Shown one piece after another: positions 15,973 to 24,479 of a stretch of DNA of 64,000 nucleotides. Source of the stretch: Clostridia bacterium (lineage in GTDB: Bacteria; Bacillota; Clostridia; Christensenellales; Borkfalkiaceae); contig JAFTTJ010000018.1 of NCBI GenBank assembly GCA_017466825.1, positions 22,513 to 86,512 of the forward strand, in the 5' to 3' direction. Numbering within the stretch: the stretch's first letter is position 1; each line of letters starts with the position of its first letter. Both the position numbers and the translations under genes were made by a program. The notes under the pieces are model-generated. The model worked only from the letters and a program-made list of their open reading frames with translations, had not been told where the DNA came from and ran no database searches.

Positions 15973-16022
15973 TTGATTTTTTTGCTAGGGAGTGTTATAA
16001 TATTAATGTTAGGTTACCTAAC
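15973..16022 (+). promoter_or_regulatory. promoter with palindromic operator for the 325-aa gene
   Basis: TTGATT (15973-15978), 17-bp spacer, TATAAT (15996-16001), followed at 16008-16022 by the perfect palindrome GTTAGGTTACCTAAC, which would cover the transcription start. This is the layout of a repressed promoter. Confidence 0.65.
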
Positions 16023-16070
16023 GGGGTTTTACTCTATTATAAAGGATTATAATAACAAGGAGTAAAAATC

Positions 16071-17048
16071 ATGAAACAAACAAAACAATTTGACTACTCA
16101 AAGTTTTCAAAAGAACAGTCGTGGTATAATCCCGAACAAAAAGACCCTGCTTGCTGGGGACTGCACGAAATTGACGGTGAATTACATATTGACATTGCTC
16201 GCTATAAGAAGGTTTGCAACGAAATAGGTATTACTGACTTTATCCCTAAGGAATGGGAAGACCTAAACGAAGGTTGTTTTATTCCAGCGAAAAAAACGAA
16301 GTATGACTACAAAGTCAATATGTTTAGGGACTTGATTTTTGAGTTTAAGGGTGACTGGTTTCAAGAATATAAACCTATTTTTGAATTTATACGCACTCCT
16401 GCCCAAGTTCGTGAAAACGCAAGGCTTAACGGATTATCTATGATTTCTTCATCTGAGGATATTGATTCAGTTGAAGAAGACGCTATGTTTGCAATGGTGC
16501 GTCGTTACAAGAAATACAATAGCGTTATTCAATCGTTATATTGTTCTTTCATCTCAAAATTGGCGACTGAAATTGACCGTTATACGCTTATCGTGATGTG
16601 TGAACTTGGTTATAAAGGTAAGGATTATAGTTTTGATTCATTCCGTAAATTTTCCGATGGCTTACAAAATGACAAAGCAGGTAAAAAAATTAGTCATTTG
16701 AAAAAATATGATGCGTATAACTTGTTGCATAAAATCAACAATTTCTTAAAGCATAATACCATTGAGGCTTATAATAGGCTGAAAAAGTTTTATCCCAAAA
16801 ATGTTTGTAGCGTAGAAAACGGCACAGCAAAACATGAATACGAAAACGGCATGTTTGCTGGCAACTGGATTATTCTTGAAGAAAACTACATTGACGCGCT
16901 CTTGGACAAGTTAGTGGAATTCTTCGACGATTATTGTGTTCATTTCTTAAAAGAAAACATTGACGAGGCTGACTGGAATTACGCTGATTACTTCTATAAC
17001 GCTATTCAAGAAATGCGCTATCCTCACGAATACTTCGGATTACCATAA
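16071..17048 (+). CDS. hypothetical element cargo protein, 325 aa
   Basis: ATG 16071 has an AAGGAG site. The protein is soluble, aromatic and charged, with no signal or membrane segment. It begins MKQTKQFDYSKFSKEQSWYN and contains a region with repeated helices (EDAMFAMVRRYKKYNSVIQSLYCSFISKLATEIDRYTL) and the motif HKINNFLKHNTIEAYNRLKKFYP, reminiscent of HEPN-like all-alpha domains, although no clear RxxxxH motif is seen. It has its own promoter with a palindromic operator and a terminator, and is the last gene before the right attachment site. An accessory cargo role is likely; function unknown. Confidence 0.7.
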   Translation: MKQTKQFDYSKFSKEQSWYNPEQKDPACWGLHEIDGELHIDIARYKKVCNEIGITDFIPKEWEDLNEGCFIPAKKTKYDYKVNMFRDLIFEFKGDWFQEYKPIFEFIRTPAQVRENARLNGLSMISSSEDIDSVEEDAMFAMVRRYKKYNSVIQSLYCSFISKLATEIDRYTLIVMCELGYKGKDYSFDSFRKFSDGLQNDKAGKKISHLKKYDAYNLLHKINNFLKHNTIEAYNRLKKFYPKNVCSVENGTAKHEYENGMFAGNWIILEENYIDALLDKLVEFFDDYCVHFLKENIDEADWNYADYFYNAIQEMRYPHEYFGLP

Positions 17049-17055
17049 AAAACTA

Positions 17056-17080
17056 GGTCACCAAATTTGGTGACCTTTTT
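17056..17080 (+). terminator. perfect 20-bp palindrome with T tract
   Basis: GGTCACCAAATTTGGTGACC is followed by TTTTT. It fits a terminator for the 325-aa gene; the same GGTGACC heptamers occur near the left end, so it may also be an integrase arm site. Confidence 0.65.
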
Positions 17081-17219
17081 GGTTGCCTTGGTTTTTTGAA
17101 CGCTATAAAAGTTATTAAACGGCGTGAAAATTACGCAAAATACGGCGAGTAAACGGCGAAAATCGTGCAAAATATGCATTTTAGGTATTTTGCAAACCCT
17201 ACATTAGGGGCAGATATAT

Positions 17220-17264
17220 CCTCCTAAGGGCTAGTTGTGGGTTCGATTCCCGCTGGGAGTACCA
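17220..17264 (+). pseudogene. 3' half of a split tRNA-Arg(CCT); right attachment site
   Basis: Starting at the shared core CCTCCTAAGGG (17220-17230), the segment has the 3' anticodon strand GGGCT, variable region, T arm GTGGG/TTCGATT/CCCGC, acceptor strand TGGGAGT, discriminator A and CCA. The preceding bases (CAGATATAT) are not tRNA. It completes the 5' half at 1652-1692 into one cloverleaf. A terminator follows, as expected at the end of a tRNA gene. Chromosomal sequence is taken to resume here. Confidence 0.75.
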
Positions 17265-17265
17265 T

Positions 17266-17300
17266 AAAAGACAATACCGCTTTTGCGGTATTGTCTTTTA
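17266..17300 (+). terminator. terminator of the original tRNA-Arg gene
   Basis: A 15-bp perfect stem AAAAGACAATACCGC / GCGGTATTGTCTTTT with a TTTT loop, two bases after the tRNA CCA. Confidence 0.85.
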
Positions 17301-17986
17301 TATTGCCCTTTAGTAATTGAACACTTTTGCTCGCCACCACTTATATTTTTGCAACACCAAAAAGCAAAAGAGTTCGCTTAGCCGAGCAAGCAACGCTTGC
17401 GAACGCACTCATATGTCAAGGAAAAATACTTGCTTGCAATAGTATTTTTCTGACGATATTTACTCTTGCAGAGCAAGAGTTCGGAGCGTTAGCGAGTATT
17501 CCCGCAGGGACTACCAAAAAAACCACAATATTTTGTGGTTTTTACTATTTTTGGGGCAAAAGCGGGTGCAAATAGCCAGTTTTTGATAGATAAAAAGTTT
17601 TAGGAATAATTTTAGGAATAAAAATAAAATAAATTTTATACATTTTGCTTCCAATATAAAGGGGCTTTTTGCCGTTTTGGGGGCAAAATCTTCATTTTTA
17701 GTGTAAAAATTTTTGTTCCTCACTTAAAAGGGCGATTTTGTAGCAAAACGTGGTGGTCTAAACTTAAAAATTTTTCTTTTGGGCGCAAAAAAGGCAAGTA
17801 GAATAATTCCACTCGCCTAAATAGGGTAGATGTTAAGTTAAATAAATTTAATAGGCAAACACCCACGTTATTGGACATCTGCCTATTTTTTCAGTTTAGT
17901 TTTACTGTTCGCATTAGTATCGGCGAGTATAGCGAGCCGACGTGTATAATAGACGTGTATGTTATAAGAACAAGCCCCAATCTATT
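17301..17986. other. hairpin-rich intergenic region without a gene
   Basis: No convincing gene. It holds a series of hairpins: GCAAGC/GCTTGC near 17385, GAAAAATACT/AGTATTTTTC (17419-17450), ACTCTTGC/GCAAGAGT (about 17461-17480), and AACCACAA/TTTGTGGTT with a T tract (about 17518-17543). Bases 17485-17515 end in ATTCCCGCAGGGACTACCA, resembling a worn tRNA 3' end followed by a terminator. Near 17839-17887 an AATAGGCA/TGCCTATT pair encloses a smaller inverted repeat. It may be the scar of earlier insertions beside the tRNA site. Confidence 0.45.
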
Positions 17987-19792
17987 TTAGTTGCTTGCGG
18001 TGGCGGTAAAATTAAAAAGTTCTTTTATCATACTCTCTACGAAGGGGTATTTTATACGACAATCATTTAAAATCCTAATGAGCTTTGAATTTAATTGAAT
18101 TTTGAACATGTCCGACAAACTTTTCTTGATGTTTTCCGTTGCCAAATTTGACAAAGCAAAAGTAACTTCTTGACCACGGTCAGGATTGGCATTGTTCTTT
18201 TCATTTTCAATTAAAGAAAGAATTCCGTAGTTTTTAAAAGCTGGGGCTTTAATTTTTTTAACAACTTCTTTTTCGTTTATCAAATTCATCGATTTCTTTT
18301 TTAGCAACTGATTAACTAAATAACACATTATCTCTGGATAAACAAAATCTTCGACTTCATTGTTTGTATTATTTTGTTGTTCATTAATATTAGCGTCCCC
18401 AAGATAATTATTTAGAAGAATTTTCTGTACAATTATATTGGAATATTGATTAGGTTTAACTTTTTTATATGTTTCTCTTCCTTCCGAATCGTTATCAAAT
18501 ACCACTTTTACTATCGGTTTTTTATCGGGAATATCTTTATAAAAAGCATTATAAAACTGTAGCCATTTAGGGATAGCGGTTACACCATTAGCGGAAATGA
18601 AATTAACTTCTTTACATCCAAAATATTTCGCTAACTGTGAAAAATAACGTACGTCGCTTTCGCCCTCACATAATATGTTGAATTGGTGCAAGGGTTCTGC
18701 TATATCTCGTTCAATTCCCAAGTGTTCACAAATTTTTTCATAACCATTATCCTTGTTTAAATCTACTAAGGTAGATAAATATACTGTATTTTCTTTGCCT
18801 TTTACATTACGAACCTCAGGTTTGAGTTCAATAAGAAAAACGTTTCTCATTTTATAAGTATCAACAAAGACTGGTGAATGCGTTGTATATAATATTTGAT
18901 TTGTTTTAGAAACAGAATTTATAAATTCGTATAATTTTTTCTGAAGCCCTTCGTGAATATACAAATCTGGTTCATCAATTAAAATAATTGCTTGCGTTTT
19001 TTTGTTTCTTTTAATTACTTCAAATTGCAACAAAATAGCCGCTAGTCGTTGTAGACCAGCTCCTTTATTTACAATACCACTTGCGCCTTTGTCATATAAA
19101 TTAAAAACTACATCTCTAGTAATAAGCTCTTGAAAAGTAGACGATTGTTTAGGAACATTAAAATCAATAGACCAGTTTTTATTAAAACTGGTAAAGGTAT
19201 TGCTGATTTGAGTAGAAAACTCATTTAAAATTTCTTGCATCCCGTCAATATATTCATCATAATATTGTTTCAATTTTTTACGACTATCTGAAAAACGCGC
19301 ATTTTTATATTTTATCTCTAAAACGTCATCAGCAACATCGTTTATCGTATCATATAAAATACTGTCTACCGATTCTACGAAATACACTTTTATTTTTGAA
19401 AGAAATTTTATTACATCTTTTTCCGATAAATCTGTTTTAATGTTCCCTGCTTTTTTATAACATTTTACTAAATCAGGTTTTCCATCTATCCATTTTTTAA
19501 AATCCCGCGTAAAACAGTATATGGAATTTGTGTCTATATCAAAAAATGTAATAGTAATTGTAGTATAAACAGAGCCACCGCCATATTCATTTGCTTGTTT
19601 ATAATGGGGAACATCTAATTTATAGTCATATTTATTTGGATTAAAAAATAAATCAATCGCACGTAAAACATTGGTTTTCCCAACATTGTTTTGCCCACAA
19701 ATTGAGGCAATGTTGCAGTTATCATCTATCTTTAATACAATTTCATTTATTGAACGAAAACGAACAATTTTTATTTCTTTAATTTTTACCAT
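17987..19792 (-). CDS. OLD-family ATPase with TOPRIM nuclease domain, 601 aa
   Basis: The N-terminal SMC/ABC-type ATPase shows Walker A GQNNVGKTNVL (about residue 33), a signature-like segment GIVNKGAGLQRLAAILLQ, Walker B AIILIDEPDLYIH and the H-loop TTHSPVFVD. The C-terminal part carries a TOPRIM fold: NILCEGESDVRYF (catalytic Glu) and VKVVFDNDSEGRE (DxD). This is the class 1 OLD arrangement, in which ATPase and nuclease are in one chain. OLD proteins act in anti-phage immunity. It is the last gene of a five-gene minus-strand operon, 43 bp after the specificity subunit, so it probably works with or guards the restriction system. Confidence 0.88.
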   Translation of the reverse strand: MVKIKEIKIVRFRSINEIVLKIDDNCNIASICGQNNVGKTNVLRAIDLFFNPNKYDYKLDVPHYKQANEYGGGSVYTTITITFFDIDTNSIYCFTRDFKKWIDGKPDLVKCYKKAGNIKTDLSEKDVIKFLSKIKVYFVESVDSILYDTINDVADDVLEIKYKNARFSDSRKKLKQYYDEYIDGMQEILNEFSTQISNTFTSFNKNWSIDFNVPKQSSTFQELITRDVVFNLYDKGASGIVNKGAGLQRLAAILLQFEVIKRNKKTQAIILIDEPDLYIHEGLQKKLYEFINSVSKTNQILYTTHSPVFVDTYKMRNVFLIELKPEVRNVKGKENTVYLSTLVDLNKDNGYEKICEHLGIERDIAEPLHQFNILCEGESDVRYFSQLAKYFGCKEVNFISANGVTAIPKWLQFYNAFYKDIPDKKPIVKVVFDNDSEGRETYKKVKPNQYSNIIVQKILLNNYLGDANINEQQNNTNNEVEDFVYPEIMCYLVNQLLKKKSMNLINEKEVVKKIKAPAFKNYGILSLIENEKNNANPDRGQEVTFALSNLATENIKKSLSDMFKIQLNSKLIRILNDCRIKYPFVESMIKELFNFTATASN

Positions 19793-19835
19793 CTGCTATA
19801 ATCCTCTTTAGAATAATCACTTAATCACATATAGG

Positions 19836-21245
19836 TTAATCATTTGCCAAAATTGAGTTTTCTATAATAGAATCTATTTTCCCACGTAAGATTGCAATTT
19901 GATTTTTGATTTCATTTTGCTTATCAATTTCTAATTGAATAGCATCAACAATTTTTTGCTGTTCATCAAGGGATAAATCAGGCAAAGGGAACTCTTGTAC
20001 AACAATAGGGAAAATATTAGTATTGTTCCCAAGCCCTTTCTTATATATCTCAACTAAATATTGAAAATAAGTTGAACGCATATAATAATATGCAAATTTA
20101 GGATTGTAATTTTTCAGTCTAATTCTCATGGTAAAATCACAAAAGATAGCATTAACATCTTCTTCAATTAATGCCACTTTACCAATTGTACCTTCCCCTG
20201 AACGAGCAAGAATTATATCATTTTTCTTTACACGTTTCTCATTCTTTGCTTCAGCGTAATCGTTAGAAACAATATTTGCAGCATCCTTGTCAAATTCCCA
20301 AGTTTTAATCGTTGCCATCGAAATATAACAAAACTCGCCATCTTCACAGCAATCTGTAGGCGCTATACTTGCGCCCAAAACTATAGGCTCTGCAAGATAA
20401 TGCTTAAAGCGCTTTTTACCGATACGTCGTAATTCGTTTTCTACATATTCACCAGCAGGACGATAAAATTTTGCACTAAATCGCAAATCAGGATTATCAG
20501 AATATACGCTTTGTGTAGTTGAATACAGTTTAATTGCTTTTAAAGTATTAAATTTTTCATAATCAAACTGAAAAACTGTTTTTAAAGTATTATCAATTAT
20601 GTTTTGAGTTGATTTAATGTTCTTTTTCAAGGATTTAATGTTTTCTTCAATTGGAATAATTGCTTCCACCGCAGCAACTTGATGCTCGATAAGGCATTTC
20701 CCAATTTTAACCTTAAATAAATCCTCGATTTTGTATGACGAAATGCCTATTCCTCGATAAATATTATTATCAATCAGAGCCTTTAATTTTTTAGACCTTA
20801 AGAGATATAAAACAAATTTTTGATTCCAATCCTTTTTTATCTTAAAAATATAAAACCCATTTGAGAATACGTAATCATTAATCTTGTCAAAATCATAATT
20901 TAAAGCTGGAGATTTAGCAAGCCTTAAGCTTGACAATAGAATATTTTCTTTTGATACAATGTATTTAAGCCTTTCAGGGTGATTTTCTGCATCAACTAAT
21001 TGATAATCTATAATATCTCCGTCTTCGTCTATATAAGTCTGACCTGTTGGAATGCCGAAATATTCTTTATCTTGTTCATAAAGGCAAAGCGAATAATTTT
21101 CTTCAATTATAGTAGAAAGGTTAACATTGTTTGTCGTACCAAAAAGGTTAAACAAATTGTTTTCTATGGCATAATAGTATTTAAAATCATTTCTTAAATA
21201 TCTATCTTTTGCCAATGTAGATATATTTGTTGTTGTTGTCTTCAT
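19836..21245 (-). CDS. hsdS: type I-like specificity subunit (HsdS), 469 aa
   Basis: Two target recognition domains are separated by helical spacers. The first half ends in the conserved motif EHQVAAVEAIIPIEENIKSLKKNIKSTQNIIDN, a long coiled coil. The second half contains LPDLSLDEQQKIVDAIQLEIDKQNEIKNQIAILRGKI, the second coil. Each recognition domain has the GIxSY or GEGTIGKVALI type loop (GIGISSYKIEDL; ARSGEGTIGKVALIEED). It directs the partner methylase/nuclease to a bipartite DNA sequence. It starts 10 bp after the fused methylase gene. ATG 21245 has an AAAGGA site. Confidence 0.88.
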   Translation of the reverse strand: MKTTTTNISTLAKDRYLRNDFKYYYAIENNLFNLFGTTNNVNLSTIIEENYSLCLYEQDKEYFGIPTGQTYIDEDGDIIDYQLVDAENHPERLKYIVSKENILLSSLRLAKSPALNYDFDKINDYVFSNGFYIFKIKKDWNQKFVLYLLRSKKLKALIDNNIYRGIGISSYKIEDLFKVKIGKCLIEHQVAAVEAIIPIEENIKSLKKNIKSTQNIIDNTLKTVFQFDYEKFNTLKAIKLYSTTQSVYSDNPDLRFSAKFYRPAGEYVENELRRIGKKRFKHYLAEPIVLGASIAPTDCCEDGEFCYISMATIKTWEFDKDAANIVSNDYAEAKNEKRVKKNDIILARSGEGTIGKVALIEEDVNAIFCDFTMRIRLKNYNPKFAYYYMRSTYFQYLVEIYKKGLGNNTNIFPIVVQEFPLPDLSLDEQQKIVDAIQLEIDKQNEIKNQIAILRGKIDSIIENSILAND

Positions 21246-21255
21246 AACTAATCCT

Positions 21256-23658
21256 TTAATCCCAATGCAAATCTCTCATATAATCCAATATTGTTGTTTT
21301 TGTGCCGTCATCTACACTAATAATATCTACCCCGTTTTCCACACGAGAACGGTATAAATCATTGGGCATAGGTTTTTCTCCTCTCTTAGTGCGTTTATAA
21401 CCGACATTATCAGCCTCTGCCATAAATATTGGATAGTTTAAAGTGTTAGATACTTCTCCAAAAACCCACCACGTATTGACGAACCCAAATGTGTCTTTTG
21501 TATCTTTATCGTAAGTACATAAGTCTTTAAGCTCATCAATATATTTGGTGATTAAATCTATAACATTTAACTTCTTATCTTCTTCAACAAGATGATTTTT
21601 GAGTAGTTTATATAAAATTTCAAGCTCTTGTTTATCCGTTAAGTCTTTAATTGAAGGGAATTTACCTTTAGGCTTGTTATCTTTATAAACAGCGATTAAA
21701 TTTTCCACTCTCGTTTTTAATAAATTATATTCCTTTGAAGCCTCAGCCCAAGTTTTATTCCATAATTTAACTTCTGCTTTTGTTTTCTTTTGCATAAACA
21801 AAACACTTGTCTTTGTTGAAGTATATGGTTCAAATGTAACCTGTGGCAAAGAAACAACTGCTTTTACTTTGAAATATTTGTAGATAAACAAACGAATATA
21901 TTTGTTTTCAGTTGTATCAAAAACACTTTCAGGTAAAACTGCTGCGCATCTACCATTTTCACGCAATAATTGATACCAGCGTTCTATAAATAAATTTTCA
22001 GAGTTCTTTTTATTGCCGAAAAGAAAATCTTTTTTGACTGTCTTCTTTGTGTCGTTATCTAATTCAACGCTAAACGGAGGATTTGTAAGAATTAAATCGA
22101 ATTGTTCATTAATTTCTTTATCTCCGTAAAGGTCTGATGTAGTGTGCTGATTCATTGCGTTGGTCCCAACGGCCTTATGGTACTTGTCAAAAGGAGCAAG
22201 CCCATCTTTCACAAATATATTTGTAGAACCATCACCATGCAAAATCATATTTACCTTGGTTGCCGTACCAAGATTAAAGTTTATCTCTGAACCATAAATA
22301 TACGTTTGGGCCCACTTATTTTCTCTATCGTCAGGATAGAACCAATCAGAATTTACCTTATCTTTAACTGCACGAGCTGTTCCTAAATCTTTATTGAAAT
22401 TTAAAGAACCACGATTCATATATTTCATCGTGTAGGTTATAAATTTCATATATTCAATCAAGAAAGAACCGCTACCCGCAGAAGGGTCTATCATATATGG
22501 TATTTCTTGATCTTCTTTAATTCTTTTAATCGCAAGTTTATCCGCTTGCAATGCCCACAACATAAAGCGAACTATATTTATATGGGTAAAGAACTGTCCT
22601 TTACTTTGTTTAAATCCGTTTTGAATAATTCCTTCAAAGAAATCACCTAATATATCTTTACCGCTTAAACTGTTTTTACCATCCACAAAGGACAAGCCTT
22701 CAAGCTTTTGAATGGTATATTTTAATTTTGAAAGGGAGAATTTTTTAGTGTCAACAACATACGATTTATTTAATTCTGTTTCATCAGTAATATTTAATTT
22801 GTGCTTTAACGCTCTACGATAAGTGCTATTTATTCTTTCAAAAAGAGCTTCGTTACTTTCAAATTCCTCATCACCGTCTTTCTCGAAGGTAAGTGCTTGG
22901 AAAGCATAAGTGTCTCCGTCTTCTTTTTCGCTTTCATCTTGAATCTTTGTTAAAATCAAGTTAGTTAAAGAAGAGAAAATTTCGTTATCGTCAGTGCCGC
23001 CACCGCCCCAAAGGACATTGTGCAAGTCTTTTTGGAGTTGTTCTAACATTTTATTGGTAAAGTTAGTTTCTAAATCTTTTTCTGAACCCTTAATATAAGG
23101 TTTCTTTTGAGCCTTGCCATAACGGTCAGGGATATCATTAGAACAATCTCTTGAATTTTCCCAATCGGAGAAAGACGAGAATTTTTTATAGTCTATAATT
23201 AAACAGTTATCTTGAAGCTTGTCCGCAAATTCTTTGTAAGTATAATATACCAAATACTTTATTGATTTGCCTAAAGCAACTTCAGCGCCCGCCAAATTAA
23301 ATAACTGTTTTTCGATTGCCTCTTCTTTTTCTTCTTCAAAAGATTCAGGCTTTTTGCATTCGATAAAAAGGAATGCATTTCCCTTATTATCTCGAACAAT
23401 TATATCTATTCTCGGTTTATTAACTTTAGGGCGACCAATATCATATTCCTTTTCTATTTCAATATTTTCAGGCTTATAACCAAGCTCATTTACAAGACGC
23501 GTAATTAGATAAGCACGAACTAACTCTTCAGGGTCAGCCTTGGTTCTTGTTTGACATTGTTTGATTTGTTCGTATTTTAAGGTGTTTTTGTCCCAATCTA
23601 TATAAACAACTTTAACCGGTTGAGCTTCAATATATTTTTTAATCAATTCTTTAATCAT
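21256..23658 (-). CDS. fused restriction nuclease / N6-adenine methylase (HsdR-N + HsdM), 800 aa
   Basis: The N-terminus (residues about 20-200) is a type I HsdR-like nuclease domain: TRLVNELGYKPENIEIEKEYDIGRPKVNKPRIDIIVRDNKG...FLFIECKKPES, giving the D...ExK catalytic set. The rest is an N6-adenine methylase: GQFFTHINIVRFML (HsdM helix), motif I DPSAGSGSFLIEYM, motif IV LTNPPF, and LPESVFDT. No SF2 helicase is present in this polypeptide or nearby, unlike a classical HsdR. The nuclease-methylase fusion plus separate S subunit matches the subunit plan of type IIB enzymes such as BcgI. The gene starts with GGAG and is 14 bp downstream of the membrane protein gene. Confidence 0.85.
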   Translation of the reverse strand: MIKELIKKYIEAQPVKVVYIDWDKNTLKYEQIKQCQTRTKADPEELVRAYLITRLVNELGYKPENIEIEKEYDIGRPKVNKPRIDIIVRDNKGNAFLFIECKKPESFEEEKEEAIEKQLFNLAGAEVALGKSIKYLVYYTYKEFADKLQDNCLIIDYKKFSSFSDWENSRDCSNDIPDRYGKAQKKPYIKGSEKDLETNFTNKMLEQLQKDLHNVLWGGGGTDDNEIFSSLTNLILTKIQDESEKEDGDTYAFQALTFEKDGDEEFESNEALFERINSTYRRALKHKLNITDETELNKSYVVDTKKFSLSKLKYTIQKLEGLSFVDGKNSLSGKDILGDFFEGIIQNGFKQSKGQFFTHINIVRFMLWALQADKLAIKRIKEDQEIPYMIDPSAGSGSFLIEYMKFITYTMKYMNRGSLNFNKDLGTARAVKDKVNSDWFYPDDRENKWAQTYIYGSEINFNLGTATKVNMILHGDGSTNIFVKDGLAPFDKYHKAVGTNAMNQHTTSDLYGDKEINEQFDLILTNPPFSVELDNDTKKTVKKDFLFGNKKNSENLFIERWYQLLRENGRCAAVLPESVFDTTENKYIRLFIYKYFKVKAVVSLPQVTFEPYTSTKTSVLFMQKKTKAEVKLWNKTWAEASKEYNLLKTRVENLIAVYKDNKPKGKFPSIKDLTDKQELEILYKLLKNHLVEEDKKLNVIDLITKYIDELKDLCTYDKDTKDTFGFVNTWWVFGEVSNTLNYPIFMAEADNVGYKRTKRGEKPMPNDLYRSRVENGVDIISVDDGTKTTILDYMRDLHWD

Positions 23659-23672
23659 AATCTTCTCCTGTT

Positions 23673-24413
23673 TTAATCATCAATACGCAAATATTTTTCA
23701 AAGTGTATATCAAAGTTTTCATACTCAAATAGCGGTAATAGTTCTTTTATCATATCGTTTAATAGGTCCGTTTCTTTATTTGAATATAATTTCATAAAAT
23801 CTTGACAGGCGATAGGATTATTTGCAAGAGCCATATAATCACCATAACCAATATTATATGTTTGTGTAATTTTGTTCCACGTTTGGTTGCGATAAAATTC
23901 CGCAGCTCCTGTATTTATATAATCAATAACCTTGGACGTTAACTCTCTATATTTTTCAAAAACGGTTTTCAAAACATCTAAAAAGACCTTGTCGCAAGTC
24001 GGCAACAATAATCGAGCTCTATTCATTGCTTGACAAACACCATTATTTGCATTTATCAAATCATTTGTCCACGGCAAAGCTATATTTGGATTAAAGAAAA
24101 TGTTAGGTATATTGTCTTTTGCTTTACCAATTACACTTTGTGCAATACAAAAATCATCGTAGATTTTTAAAAAGTCCCCATGCATTTGTACTTTTGTTTC
24201 TTTTGCACTAATTTCCTTTTGCAACTTTTCTTCGCTGTTGGTTATTTGTTGTTGTAATTCTATATTCCTTCTATTTTGGCGATAGCCTTGCCATAATACT
24301 AAAAGGGATATTAAAATAGGAACAAAAATTCCTATTATACTAAGCCATAACGGAACGGAATTTGCACTAATCTTATTGATGAGTTCATCTATCTTTTGTA
24401 TAAGTTCTTCCAT
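23673..24413 (-). CDS. membrane-anchored coiled-coil protein in defence operon, 246 aa
   Basis: An N-terminal helix (residues about 21-44, SVPLWLSIIGIFVPILISLLVLW) spans the membrane. A coiled coil follows (RQNRRNIELQQQITNSEEKLQKEISAKETKVQ), then a ~160-residue helical soluble domain (DFLKIYDDFCIAQSVIG ... RLLLPTCDKVFLDVLKTVFEKY). No known motif is seen. It is the first gene after the operator-bearing promoter and lies 14 bp before the fused methylase. Similar short membrane coiled-coil proteins occur beside restriction systems, as far as I remember, with unproven roles. It could tether the system to the membrane or be a toxic effector. Confidence 0.6.
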   Translation of the reverse strand: MEELIQKIDELINKISANSVPLWLSIIGIFVPILISLLVLWQGYRQNRRNIELQQQITNSEEKLQKEISAKETKVQMHGDFLKIYDDFCIAQSVIGKAKDNIPNIFFNPNIALPWTNDLINANNGVCQAMNRARLLLPTCDKVFLDVLKTVFEKYRELTSKVIDYINTGAAEFYRNQTWNKITQTYNIGYGDYMALANNPIACQDFMKLYSNKETDLLNDMIKELLPLFEYENFDIHFEKYLRIDD

Positions 24414-24449
24414 ATATTACCTCTAGTTTTAATAATAGCATATTAAACA

Positions 24450-24464
24450 TGACAACTTCCGTCA
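24450..24464. promoter_or_regulatory. operator-like inverted repeat in front of the restriction operon
   Basis: TGACAACTTCCGTCA is an imperfect version of the palindrome at 15241-15255, with shared flanks (AGCATA-TAAA upstream, TTTATAAAA downstream). It lies between the XRE gene and the membrane protein gene, where a regulator would act. Confidence 0.5.
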
Positions 24465-24479
24465 TATTTATAAAAGTTT

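Noticed and set aside
1872-17230. Integration junction at the intact tRNA-Arg (1902-1911) instead of the split one
   Set aside because: Its joined anticodon stem (GAGCC/GGGCT) would mismatch, whereas the 1652 half gives a perfect AGCCC/GGGCT stem.
17511-17723. Open frame in the hairpin-rich region
   Set aside because: Composition is of AT-rich non-coding DNA and it covers a terminator hairpin.
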